Assembly: GCF_026262505.1 (NCBI RefSeq)
Contig: NC_067203.1
Location: forward strand, 11,718,001 to 11,782,000
Reading direction: 5' to 3'
DNA length: 64,000 bases
Source of the DNA: Trichomonas vaginalis G3
Taxonomy: Eukaryota > Parabasalia > Trichomonadida > Trichomonadidae
The position numbers were made by a program, and so were the translations under genes. The notes beneath the pieces were generated by a model. The model had not been told where the DNA came from. It did no database searches and saw nothing but the letters and a program-made list of their open reading frames with translations. Positions 25,173 through 34,168 of this stretch are shown one piece after another; position 1 is the stretch's first letter; the number at the start of each line of letters is the position of its first letter.

Positions 25173-27749
25173 ATGAGAGTGAAGTACATGACAGCAATGA
25201 CAAAAGGAACTAATATCAAACCTAATGAAATCGCTCACGAGGACATAGAGCTTAACAAGTACTTTGTGGAGTATCTTATAAGTGAAGAGTATGTAAGACC
25301 TTACTTCATGTTTGACAGCATGAATGAGGATGTTATTTCATGGTTAAAGAATATAAGCAATGTTTTCGGTAAGTACGTCATAGATGACAAAGGTCTTGTT
25401 GTATTTTATGAGACAGCAATACGAACACAGGAACTAATGGATATTATGCATTCAACAGCAAAGAAAGGATTTAGTACTATTGGCATGAATGAACATTGCA
25501 GGAATGACATATACAACCTATGCTCACGAAAGCCTTACACAAAAGCAATACAAATGATAGAACATAAGCGTCTAAGGTCAGCAAATGAAATCATTACTGT
25601 CAGTGGTTATGAAAGAACTGTTAGCAAAGATGAGTGGAAACAGCTATTCATATTAAGGAAGGACGTTGCTGAACTAGTTAAACCTGTTGCACAAACATTG
25701 TTTCAGATAAGACCAGCAATGACTAAGAACCCTTTGACCTTAGTCAATGAGACCATAGAGGTTGAAGATAATGACATGAAAGAACTAGGAATGAATGAGA
25801 GAAGTTGTGAAGGATGTTTGAGTCAAAACACATGGTTCTTCAGAGCTGTTAAGAAACTTAGTAAAGAACGACAGAAATATTTTATAGAGAAGTATTGCAA
25901 AGGATGTGTAAATGAATTGTTTGAAATAGAACTTAGAGACACTTTCACACTAAAGGACTTGAGAAGAAATAAGTACATGAGTGAAGAAGGTATTGACATA
26001 GTTAGTGTTATAAATGACTTAAGAAGATGTGTTGTCGTTATTGACGGAGCACGTATGACATATCTAGTGAAAGATTATGATGGAATACGAGACACAACAA
26101 CACTTGTGTCAGTAGATAGCAAGGAATTCAATAAGCTCATGAAGAGTGTTTATGTAGGACGTATTGAGGAGAAGGATGTGAACGCACTGATGATTTATGA
26201 AGCGGGTCAGAACAAGAACTATCTTATGAAGTCAGGCATGAGATTCTTTGACGAAAGAGATGACATTTACAGCTATTTCAGAGGATATGAGTATGAGGTA
26301 CTGAATGAAGTAGATGAGAACGTTATTGAAGGATATTTGAAACATGTTCACGATGTCATATGTAATGAGGATGAAGAGCTTTATGAGTATGTTTTGAACT
26401 GGTTCGCCTACATCGTTCAAAATCCTTGTGGAAAGACTGGAACAGTACTTTTGTTAATAGGAAAGCAAGGAACTGGTAAGAATGTACTTACTAATGTTCT
26501 ATGCGAGCTCATTAGCAAGTACGCCAACAATAATATAACGGCAATAGAGAATGTGGTTGGTAGATTCAATGCTGCTATTGAGAACATGAAGCTCATCGTA
26601 TGCAATGAACTAAGCTCATGCGATACGTCTAAGGTCATGAACCACGACGCACTAAAGTCAATAGTAACAGAGACTCAGTTGGACTTAAATCAGAAGTGTC
26701 AGCCAGTAAGAAAGATAGAGAATGTTTGTAATATCATCATGATATCTAACAACTTCAACTCAGTAAAGATTGACAAAGACGACAGAAGATTTGTTGTCAT
26801 TGACGTAAGCAGCAGATACAAAGGAAATTACGAATATTTCTCAAATCTCATTGAAAGCTTTAATGAAGAGTTTTATTCAAACTTACTGACGTACTTCATG
26901 AAGAAAGATTTAAGTGAATTTGATGTAAGGAAGATACCATTCACCAGGGCTAAACAAGAACTCATCGAAATGAACAAAACACCTTACCAAATGTTTTACG
27001 AGGAGTTCTATGAAAAGTTTGTATCCGGATGGAATTGTACAGAGTGCTACAGAAGATATAAAGAATTTGCGAAGGAGAATGAATTCTTTGCATGTAGTTC
27101 AAATGTATTTGGTGGCAAAATGAGAGAATTTGTGAAGAGAAGTAGAAAGCGAGACGGTTCTGCAAGAAGTTATATTTACGAAGCAAGTATGATATTAGAA
27201 GGTTGTGGAAAGAAAGAAACAGTGAATTATGAGGAAGTGCTTGAAAAATTCATGGAGTACATGGGAAGCAATATAACATACAACAAAGACATATACAGTG
27301 AGTTTAAGTACTACTGTGAACAGCATGAGATTGAAGTAATGAGTAAAGAAGACTTTGAAACGCTTATAAAAGACAGTAAGGAGGTCATACATGAATGCAA
27401 TGATGAAATAGTTCATGAGAACAGTGAGGAGGTCATACATGAGAACAGTGATGAAATAGTTCATGAGAACAGTAAGGAGGTCGTTCATGAGAACAGTGTT
27501 GAAATAGTTCATGATGTCGTTCGTGAAGAAGCCATTGCAACAAAGAATGATATAAAGGATTTCATAGAACTTAACAAGGAGGAGTTTAAAGAAGGCTATG
27601 AAGTGAAAAGATGTGAAGAAGATTTCTTGGCGTATTTGAAGAAAAAGAGACTAAAGCCAATGGCTCAAAATAAGTTTCAATCGATGTTTGAAAAGAAACG
27701 TTTGAGCTATGGTGGTGTAAGAAGCACATATTACTTTGTTAAGAAGTGA
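25173..27749 (+). CDS. SF3 primase-helicase of element H, whole
   Basis: An 858-aa protein, the only helicase copy with an uninterrupted frame. The SF3 ATPase core lies at residues 400-560: Walker A GKQGTGKN at 430-437, Walker B-like LIVCNE near 474-479, and a sensor-type segment VCNIIMISNNFN near 519-530 followed by DDRRFVVID. This arrangement is that of D5-like/DUF5906 viral and plasmid primase-helicases. Upstream, CEGC (about 212) and CKGC (about 242) could form a zinc-binding unit. The N-terminal 180 residues may be a primase-type domain, which I cannot prove. Near the C-terminus, octads such as EEVIHENS and DEIVHENS repeat about six times before a basic end domain. The start is the ATG at 25173; a TTG four codons upstream is less likely. 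Expected role: unwinding and priming element DNA. Confidence 0.85.
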   Translation: MRVKYMTAMTKGTNIKPNEIAHEDIELNKYFVEYLISEEYVRPYFMFDSMNEDVISWLKNISNVFGKYVIDDKGLVVFYETAIRTQELMDIMHSTAKKGFSTIGMNEHCRNDIYNLCSRKPYTKAIQMIEHKRLRSANEIITVSGYERTVSKDEWKQLFILRKDVAELVKPVAQTLFQIRPAMTKNPLTLVNETIEVEDNDMKELGMNERSCEGCLSQNTWFFRAVKKLSKERQKYFIEKYCKGCVNELFEIELRDTFTLKDLRRNKYMSEEGIDIVSVINDLRRCVVVIDGARMTYLVKDYDGIRDTTTLVSVDSKEFNKLMKSVYVGRIEEKDVNALMIYEAGQNKNYLMKSGMRFFDERDDIYSYFRGYEYEVLNEVDENVIEGYLKHVHDVICNEDEELYEYVLNWFAYIVQNPCGKTGTVLLLIGKQGTGKNVLTNVLCELISKYANNNITAIENVVGRFNAAIENMKLIVCNELSSCDTSKVMNHDALKSIVTETQLDLNQKCQPVRKIENVCNIIMISNNFNSVKIDKDDRRFVVIDVSSRYKGNYEYFSNLIESFNEEFYSNLLTYFMKKDLSEFDVRKIPFTRAKQELIEMNKTPYQMFYEEFYEKFVSGWNCTECYRRYKEFAKENEFFACSSNVFGGKMREFVKRSRKRDGSARSYIYEASMILEGCGKKETVNYEEVLEKFMEYMGSNITYNKDIYSEFKYYCEQHEIEVMSKEDFETLIKDSKEVIHECNDEIVHENSEEVIHENSDEIVHENSKEVVHENSVEIVHDVVREEAIATKNDIKDFIELNKEEFKEGYEVKRCEEDFLAYLKKKRLKPMAQNKFQSMFEKKRLSYGGVRSTYYFVKK

Positions 27750-28448
27750 GGACATTTATTTTTGTCGTTAGTGTTGGAGTTTGTGTTTGTTGTTTGTTTG
27801 TGTGTTGTTGTTAGAGTTGAAGTTAGTACTTGATGTTAGTGTTGGAGTTAGTACTTGATGTTAGCGTTTGTCATTTGTGCTGAAGTTAGTACTTAATGTT
27901 AGTGTTTGTTGTTAGTGAGAGAATAAATTAAATCATGAACTTTGCCATGGTCTCTGTCCCTAGTAGTTTTCATTAAGTTCTGGAAATAATGAAAGTCATA
28001 AACTTTGCCATGGTCTCTGTCCCTAGTAGTTTTCATTATCTCACAGAGTTAATGAAAGTCATACTTTCTATCAGATGAAGCATGCAGATGAACATAACGA
28101 AAGTTAGTGAGTTTGCCACGAGTTATGAATAAAATATTGGCATATTAGATGAGATAGTTGATGAAACAGATGAAGATAAATTAAATCTTGGACTTTGCCA
28201 CACTCTGTCCCTAGTTCCTCAAAATCCTTGACAACGTTGCTTAGAAATTTTGGTTCAAAACCTCATCTGATTTTAATCTGTTATGCTACCTGTTAAGTTT
28301 CGCGAGATTATAAATATCATGGAGTTATATAAAAGGAGGGACAGCTAGGGACACTGGAAGTACTTGTAAGGCTATCTGTTAAGATTGCATGAAATACTAA
28401 AAAGTCATGAAATCCATTATCGCTGTGCTAGCTTCACCTTAGAGTAAA
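27750..28448 (+). other. GT minisatellite, iterons and conserved non-coding block, right arm
   Basis: It begins with a short GT-rich array (27755-27917), then iterons at about 27933-28040, a diverged iteron near 28187-28220, a conserved GTTAAGTTTCGCGAGATTAT segment near 28292, and GGAGGGACAGCTAGGGACAC at about 28336-28355 ahead of the 78-aa gene. It matches 3927-4886 and 5759-6453. No gene is visible. Confidence 0.6.
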
Positions 28449-28685
28449 ATGACAAATAAAGTCACTGAAGCAATGAAACAAAAGTTTTTGGTAGAATACA
28501 TTAAATCAGGAATTATTCCAGAAGGTTTTTACATTCATACTATGAAGGATGGTAGAGTTCAGTTTAGAAAGATAAAGCAACCATTAGATAAAGAAGGAAT
28601 TTTGAGAAAGATTAAACTTCATGAGGACAACATTGCTGAACTTAAGAAGAAGTTAGAAGAGTTGGAGAAAGGAAGAGAGTTATAA
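28449..28685 (+). CDS. 78-aa coiled-coil protein of element H (right arm)
   Basis: Same protein as 5522-5758: a compact N-terminal segment with the KSGIIPEGFYIHTMKDGRV core, then a coiled coil ending in GREL. It lies 75 bp ahead of the 108-aa gene on the same strand. The resemblance to the Polinton gene product at 52012-52595 suggests common descent. Confidence 0.7.
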   Translation: MTNKVTEAMKQKFLVEYIKSGIIPEGFYIHTMKDGRVQFRKIKQPLDKEGILRKIKLHEDNIAELKKKLEELEKGREL

Positions 28686-28760
28686 AGCAATGAGAACGTT
28701 TATGTTATGAGAAATTTTAACATTAGTTTTATTTTTACTGAAAATTTTTATTTGGATGTA

Positions 28761-29087
28761 ATGACGAAAACTATTGAGATAACAAACTACAACGGTCATG
28801 AGTTCAAGAATTTGTTCTTCGTTCCTCGTGAAAATACATTCTATCAGATACGAGGGAGAAAGGGTAAAGTTAGTTTGAGCGTTTATGACAACAAACATAA
28901 TGGGAGATATATAAAAGCAATAGATACAAACGGTAAACGTGTTTCATTAGCTTTGTCAAAACTTACTAACATTCATTTTGACAGTGACTTTGACTCTGAC
29001 GATTGGAGTGACAGCAGCGATACTGAAGATTATGAGCTGTTATGTGAAGCACAGCAATGGGAGGAGTTGCAATACTTTTGTAAGTGA
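28761..29087 (+). CDS. 126-aa-family small protein of element H (right arm)
   Basis: Right-arm twin of 5120-5446, 108 aa from the ATG at 28761. Core features are ITNYNGHEFKNLFFVP, FYQIRGRKGKVSLSVYD and GKRVSLALSKL, then an acidic DSDFDSDDWSDSSDTEDYE tail. It is followed by a repetitive GTTAGTGAGAACG stretch and the element terminus. Function unknown. Confidence 0.65.
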   Translation: MTKTIEITNYNGHEFKNLFFVPRENTFYQIRGRKGKVSLSVYDNKHNGRYIKAIDTNGKRVSLALSKLTNIHFDSDFDSDDWSDSSDTEDYELLCEAQQWEELQYFCK

Positions 29088-29322
29088 GAACATTAGTGGG
29101 AACGTTAGTGAGAACGTTTATTTTTTCATTAGTGAAGTAGTTAGCGAAAACGTTAGTGAGGTGAAGTGGTTGGTGGTTTTGTAAATATTTAAGGTTAAGT
29201 TAGTGTTGTCGTTTGCGTTTGTGTTGTAAAATATACGTTAACGGTTTTGTAAAGTGTCAAACTGTTATGTTGGGTAAGGTGGAACGCAGTGCCGCCGTAC
29301 CCAAGATATGTATACTAACTAA
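29088..29322 (+). other. Terminal inverted segment of element H, right
   Basis: Non-coding end region: several GTTAGTGAGAACGTT-type direct repeats, then AAGTGTCAAACTGTTATG and GGTGGAACGCAGTGCCGCC, ending in GTATACTAACT. The mirror image forms 4887-5119. A second version with small differences ends the added segment at 30286 (GGAACGCAGTGCCACCATAC). Recurrence of the same end three times makes it the likely terminus recognised during element movement or replication. Confidence 0.6.
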
Positions 29323-29436
29323 GGAGGGACAGCTAGGGACACTGGAAGTACTTGTAAGGCTATCTGTTAAGATTGCATGAAATACTAAAAAGTCATGAAA
29401 TCCATTATCGCTGTGCTAGCTTCACCTTAGAGTAAA

Positions 29437-29679
29437 ATGACAAATAAAGTCACTGAAGCAATGAAACAAAAGTTTTTGGTAGAATACATTAAATCAGGAA
29501 TTATTCCAGAAGGTTTTTACATTCATACTATGAAGGATGGTAGAGTTCAGTTTAGAAAGATAAAGCAACCATTAGATAAAGAAGGAATTTTGAGAAAGAT
29601 TAAACTTCATGAGGACAACATTGCTGAACTTAAGAAGAAGTTAGAAGAGTTGGAGAAAGCAATGAATTCAACAGGGTAG
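29437..29679 (+). CDS. 80-aa variant of the coiled-coil protein
   Basis: Same first 74 residues as the 78-aa protein at 28449-28685, but the last residues are AMNSTG and not GREL. The change of end coincides with the point where the DNA leaves the standard element and enters the diverged terminal segment. It is otherwise intact. Function unknown. Confidence 0.65.
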   Translation: MTNKVTEAMKQKFLVEYIKSGIIPEGFYIHTMKDGRVQFRKIKQPLDKEGILRKIKLHEDNIAELKKKLEELEKAMNSTG

Positions 29680-29807
29680 AAATCGGGTTAGATCTCACCA
29701 CTTCACCTAAATTTATTTTTGTGCTATGTTTTCATACGTGTGAGGGTGGTGATATCATTTATTTTTTATTTTATTTTTTAAAATTATTTTTATTTTATTT
29801 GGATGCA

Positions 29808-30092
29808 ATGACAGAACAAAAGCAACTCATACAAATCAAAACATATAAAAAACATACATTTAAACATTTATTCTTCCTTCCTGAGCATAACATGTTCTTT
29901 CAAATACATCCGAGACCAGTTGACTTTTCATTGACTGTTTATAAAGATAGAAATAGTTATATCATTAAACCATACGATGACGAAGGTAAGTTATGTAAAT
30001 TGTACGTTAAGAAGTTAGAGAAAGTTTATGGCTTCAAGTATGACTACAATAGGGTTAACACTGATGATGAAGATATTGAGGAAAATTTATGA
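29808..30092 (+). CDS. Diverged 94-aa member of the small-protein family
   Basis: From the ATG at 29808 the protein begins MTEQKQLIQIKTYKKHTF and continues KHLFFLPEHNMFFQIHPRP, a central SLTVYKDRNSYIIKPYD, and LEKVYGFKYDYN before an acidic end. It aligns along its whole length with the 108-aa protein (FFVPRENTFYQI) and shares the terminal YGF with the 110-aa protein, linking the three. The upstream in-frame ATG would add a hydrophobic stretch encoded by poly-T-rich DNA and is less likely. Function unknown. Confidence 0.65.
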   Translation: MTEQKQLIQIKTYKKHTFKHLFFLPEHNMFFQIHPRPVDFSLTVYKDRNSYIIKPYDDEGKLCKLYVKKLEKVYGFKYDYNRVNTDDEDIEENL

Positions 30093-30286
30093 GAACATTA
30101 GTGAAGTCGTTAGTGAGAACGATAGTGAGGTGAAATTGTTGGCGGCTTTATAAATATTTAAGGTTAAGTTGGTGTTTGTGTTTGTGTTGTAAAATATACG
30201 TTAACGGTTTTGTAAAGTGTCAAATTCACAAGTATTGGATAAGGTGGAACGCAGTGCCACCATACCCAAGACTTGTATACTAACTA

Positions 30287-32000
30287 TTTTCTTTATTTTT
30301 CATATTTGTAATTGATTTATAAAATTCTTTTTCTTTTTATATTTATCATTGTTATATGAAGTTCTTTTACTATTCAAATTTATTTTTATTCATTGATGTT
30401 CTCTCGATTTTAATGATAGCCCTCTTATTATTGCAATCAAATCGAATTTAATCGAAATTGTCAAATGTTTAATTGAATATGGTGCTGATGTTAACATGAA
30501 GTTTATTCTTTTTTTATTCATGTTCATCACAATTTTGTAAAACACTTTTAATTTTCATATTTATCATTTGTTTTTTATCTTCTCTTTCATTTCATATTTA
30601 TCATTGCTATACGACGTTCACTTTCATTTCATATTTATCATTGCTTTAGGGAGTTCTCTTTCTTTTCATATTCATCATTGTTTTATTGGATTATGTTTCT
30701 TCTCATATTTATTATTGTTTTATGACGTTCTCTTTCATTTCATATTTATCATTGTTTTATGGAGTTTTCATGATTTTCATATTTATCATATTTTTAATGG
30801 ATTTTCTTTCTTCTCATATTTGGCATTGTTTTATATCATTGTCTTTCTCTTCACATTTATCATTGAATTATGAAATTTTCTTTCTTTTAATGTTTATCAT
30901 TGATTTATTGTGTTGAATTTCTATTCAGATTAATCATTGATTTATACAATTCTATTGCTTTTCAAATATATCATTGAATTATAAAATACTTTTTCCATTC
31001 ATATTTTACATTGTTATATGAAATTCTATCAATTTTAATGATAACCCTCTTAGTATTGCAATCAAATCGAAATCAATAGAAATTGTTAATTGTTTAATTG
31101 AATATGGGGCTAATGTTAACATGAAATTTATTCTTTTTCCCTTAATATCTTTCATTTTTAAATATAAATAGAATTCTCTGTCTTTTCATACTTATCATTA
31201 TTTTATGTAATTCTTTTTCTTTTCGTATTAATAATTGCCTTATTGGATTCTCTTTATTTTCATATTAATCATTGATTTATTGGATTCTCTTTATTTTCAA
31301 ATTCATCATTGCTTTATTACATTATATTTCTGTTAATATTTATCAATGCTATATTTCATTCTATATGCATTAATATTTATCATTGTTATATAAAATTCTC
31401 TTTCTTATCATATCGATTATTGTATTATGAAGCACTTTTGATATTAATGAATGCCCTCTTACTATTGCAATCGAGGCGAATTCGATAGAAATCATAACTT
31501 TCTTAATTGAACATGGTGCTAATGTGAACATGAAACTTATTCTTTTTCTCTTCACATATATCATTGTTTTATGAAATTTACTTTCTTTTCATGTTAATCA
31601 TTGTTTTATTGGATTTTCTTTCTTATTATGTTTTCTTTTGTTTTATAAAACTCTCTTTCTCTTCACATGTATCATTGTTTTATGAAATTCTCTTTCTTTT
31701 CATACTTGTCATGTTTTTATAAAATTCTCTTTCTTTTCATATTTTTCATTATTTAATGAAATTCTTTTTCCTTTCATATTCATTATTGTTTTATGAAATT
31801 ATCTATCTTATCATATTTATCATTGTTTATTCAAATTATTTTTCCTTTCATATTGATTATTGTTTTATCGCATTCTTTTTCTTTTCATATTTGCCATTTT
31901 TTAATGAAATTCTTTCGCTTTTAATGATTGCCCTCTTAGTATTGCAGTCAAAGCTAATTCAACAGAAATTGTCAATTTTTTAAATGAACACGGTGCCGAG
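30287..32000 (+). pseudogene. Decayed ankyrin-repeat gene fragments in a 37-bp array
   Basis: Four isolated ankyrin-repeat units can be read at about 30412-30500, 31036-31125, 31446-31535 and 31921-31997. They share PL-x-IAIKSNSIEIV, then (C/F)LIEYGA-(D/N)-VNMK. Between them lie 300-540 bp of a degenerate array with a period of 37-38 bp (ATTTATCATTGTTTTATG, then ATTCTCTTTCTTTTCAT). Each unit is internally in frame but they are not joined. Ankyrin genes are a very large family in trichomonads, so this is most likely a decayed host gene expanded by slippage. Reading frames in the array (FISYLSLFY and similar) are artefacts. Confidence 0.6.
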
Positions 32001-32679
32001 TCTATCAAATAACTTTTTCCCCTTTTAACCATTTCATTGGATTTTTATTTAAAAAATAATGTTGAAATGTTTTCAATTAAAATATAAAAGTAAGTCTTAA
32101 AAAGTAGATATTTAGTTTTTTTACCCATAAACTTTGTCTTTTCAATGCATGATTTGAAAGTTAGTTTAATGGATCACTGTCTTTTTTTACGCTAATGAAC
32201 ATTTCTTATAGCCAGAGTTATCCTCTGGATGTGATTTATAATTTCTGAAGGAGTGGAAATTTCTGTTCAAATGGCATCATTAATTAGCGTATGATATTAA
32301 CTGAAGTCATCTGAGCATATTTATTCGAGCGTTACAATTTAAATTCTCATTCATGTTGATTATTTTTTATAAAAATTTTTGTGGGTTCTGAAAATTTTTA
32401 TTAATTCTGAACATTTTTTCAGAAATAATTGATTTTAAAACTGAATTTAAAAATGTATTGTGAATCTTTGGTTTAGAATAAGGCAATTGAATTTGCGACA
32501 CATTCAAAAAGATCTGCAGATTAGAATTAATTTATTATTGAAATAAACATTTGTTATGGAATGATTTCATCTTATTAACAATTTGTAAATCATTCAAATA
32601 TTGAATTCTTTCCAGAACATATACTAATGTTGTTATATCTCATTTATGTCCATTTTGATAAGCTTGAATGAAGAACAAA
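32001..32679. other. AT-rich host DNA without recognisable gene
   Basis: No reading frame of note, no tandem array and no RNA gene seen. It is probably intergenic, or the eroded 5' part of the CAP-domain gene that follows. Confidence 0.5.
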
Positions 32680-33869
32680 GGCAGAGGTCTGCAGAAGATA
32701 TAAATCATATGCTACTAGCACAATTTATAGTCGTGATAAAAAACCGCCTTATCAAGATCATAAAGGAAGTTGCACCCAATTAAGCTACGATAAAAAATCT
32801 GATGATAATAAAGGACTTAAAGAGCTCAATTACATGCGATGGCTTGTTGGATTTGATATCCGTGTTACACTTTATTCAAAATATGATAACAAACAAATAC
32901 AATGTGCAATCTGCAATGTGAAAAACAGATTATTAAATCATAGACCAAGCAGGGATACATCATGTTACACAAATACAGCGTATGCCGGATGCTCAAGTTC
33001 AAATCTTGGAGCAGGTTTTGGATCATATGATGCTGCCAGTGCAGTACAGCAATTTATCCATGATCCTTGGGATACTAATGAAAATTTAGGACATAGAAGA
33101 TGAGTGTTTTATGGAGGTCTCAAAAAAACAGCATTTGGAGGAGCGTATAACTCTCTAGAATATCATTATCAAAGTGGTTTAACAAATTGTGTTGCAATGA
33201 AGACTTTTAATATGGGATACAGCAGTGAAGAACAACTTTTATTCACGGCATATCCTCCACCAGGCTATTCAGTTTCTGGGCCCCTGGAATACCAGAAGGA
33301 GGACCATTAAAAATATCGGTAAAAATTGATGGGGTTTCAAAGAAAATTAGTGCTATTAAATACACTACTGGAAATTATGGAGGAAGTCAACGAGGAGCGA
33401 TGTTCAATCTTTCTGATTATGGCGAAAATAAGATGTATCAATCTGATTACCAAAAATTGATTGGAAAAAGAATATATATTCAGGTTAAGTATAATACCAA
33501 AACCTATGACTACACTATCCAGTTGATTGTGATAATGAAGAAGTTTCTACTCCAATACCAAAGACACCAACTCCAAAAACTCCAACATCAAAAGCCACGA
33601 CAACGAATTTATCAATATCAATATCCCAGACAGCCCAACGAAGCAAGGCCAATCCCAACACAGGTAATAAGAACCAAGAAGGTAAAACTGACAATCAAGA
33701 AACAAACAAAACAGATATTGGAAAGAGGAATAAGATTATAATCGGAGTTGTTGTTTCTATAGTACTAGTAACTATCATTGTTGTGATTTCCTTATTTGTT
33801 GTCAAGAAAGGATATTGCCATCGTAATATTGAAAATGATCGCAACGAAGTAAATATGATGTTCATTGTT
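32680..33869 (+). pseudogene. CAP/SCP-domain type I membrane protein, host, broken
   Basis: Recognisable parts in order: a segment with LNYMRWLVGFD, a Cys-rich CAP-type core (CNVKNRLLNHRPSRD, YAGCSSSNLGAGF, WDTNENLGHRR), a second part with FGGAYNSLEYHYQSGLTNC, an immunoglobulin-like end domain (ISAIKYTTGNYGG, GAMFNLSDYGENKMYQSDY), a Thr/Pro-rich stalk (TPIPKTPTPKTPTSK) and a transmembrane helix (IIIGVVVSIVLVTIIVVISL) with a short basic tail. Frame changes near 33103, 33275 and 33520 and the missing signal peptide mark it as a pseudogene. Intact trichomonad relatives are surface proteins of the CAP family. Confidence 0.6.
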
Positions 33870-34082
33870 TAACTCATAATATTTTTAAATTGGCAATAAA
33901 CGAAATCAAGCATTATAACTTTTATTCATTATGATTTGCCTTCACCTAATGGAATAGATTCTTATTGAAAAGATATAGTTTACATCTAATATGCTTTGAT
34001 TATTGAATATAAATTAATTTACAGTTAAATTTTGTAATTTTTAGAGTTATGGATGAACCATATCGAAATGCATATATAATGA
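33870..34082. other. Left host flank of the Polinton
   Basis: AT-rich DNA with no gene. It ends in AATGAGGTCAGGTATGA just before the Polinton terminus; the second Polinton is preceded by the similar TTAGGTCAGGTGTGT, so the first bases of the element may start at this shared GGTCAGGT. Confidence 0.4.
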
Positions 34083-34094
34083 GGTCAGGTATGA

Positions 34095-34147
34095 GGGGCT
34101 TCCAGGGGCTGCGCCCCTTCTAGCCCTGAAGATGTTTAGTATAAATG
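34095..34147 (+). repeat. Polinton left terminal inverted repeat
   Basis: About 50 bp match the right end in inverted orientation: GGGGCTTCCAGG, then a hairpin GGGGC-TGC-GCCCC (34105-34117), then TCTAGCCCTGAAGATGTTTA. The match stops just after AGTATAA, before the first gene; the right-end repeat is much longer and mosaic. Confidence 0.8.
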
Positions 34148-34168
34148 AAGTTTTTATTCGGAAAATTG

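Larger units (their letters stand above)
20441..29322 (-). repeat. Right arm of the giant inverted repeat
   Basis: Reverse complement of the left arm with the same gene order: repeats, KilA-N remnant, 110-aa gene, helicase, minisatellite, iterons, 78-aa gene, 126-aa gene and terminus GTATACTAACT. It carries single-base differences from the left arm and fewer large tandem units, so the two arms have been separate for some time. Confidence 0.85.
4887..30286. mobile_element. Element H, giant inverted-dimer copy (H2)
   Basis: Both ends carry the same inverted sequence: AGTTAGTATACA, a variable pair, TCTTGGGTA, then GGCACTGCGTTCCACC. From the ends inwards each arm holds the 126-aa and 78-aa genes, a conserved iteron block, a GT-rich minisatellite, the SF3 helicase read outwards, a 110-aa gene read inwards and long 25-bp repeat arrays with KilA-N remnants. 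The arms are inverted copies of one another around a unique loop at about 20204-20440. The right helicase is whole and the left one is broken by a few changes. On the right an extra partial terminal segment (29323-30286) is added. No integrase, capsid or packaging gene is visible. Confidence 0.8.
29323..30286 (+). mobile_element. Extra partial terminal segment of element H
   Basis: Directly after the terminus the sequence restarts inside the element at GGAGGGACAGCTAGGGACAC and runs through a second 78-aa-type gene and a diverged small gene to another terminus, at 30286. It therefore represents the end of a related but distinct element H lineage joined to the first. The DNA is near-identical to the right arm through the first gene and then diverges sharply, with a GATC box (GGGTTAGATCTCACC) at the switch. 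Confidence 0.7.

Noticed and set aside
4887-29322. The inverted arms as a pure assembly artefact.
   Set aside because: Arms differ in single bases, in number of large units and in helicase state, and are separated by a unique loop; read support would still settle it.
30568-31983. Phe/Ile/Ser-rich reading frames that look like membrane proteins.
   Set aside because: They are translations of the 37-38-bp AT-rich array between ankyrin fragments.
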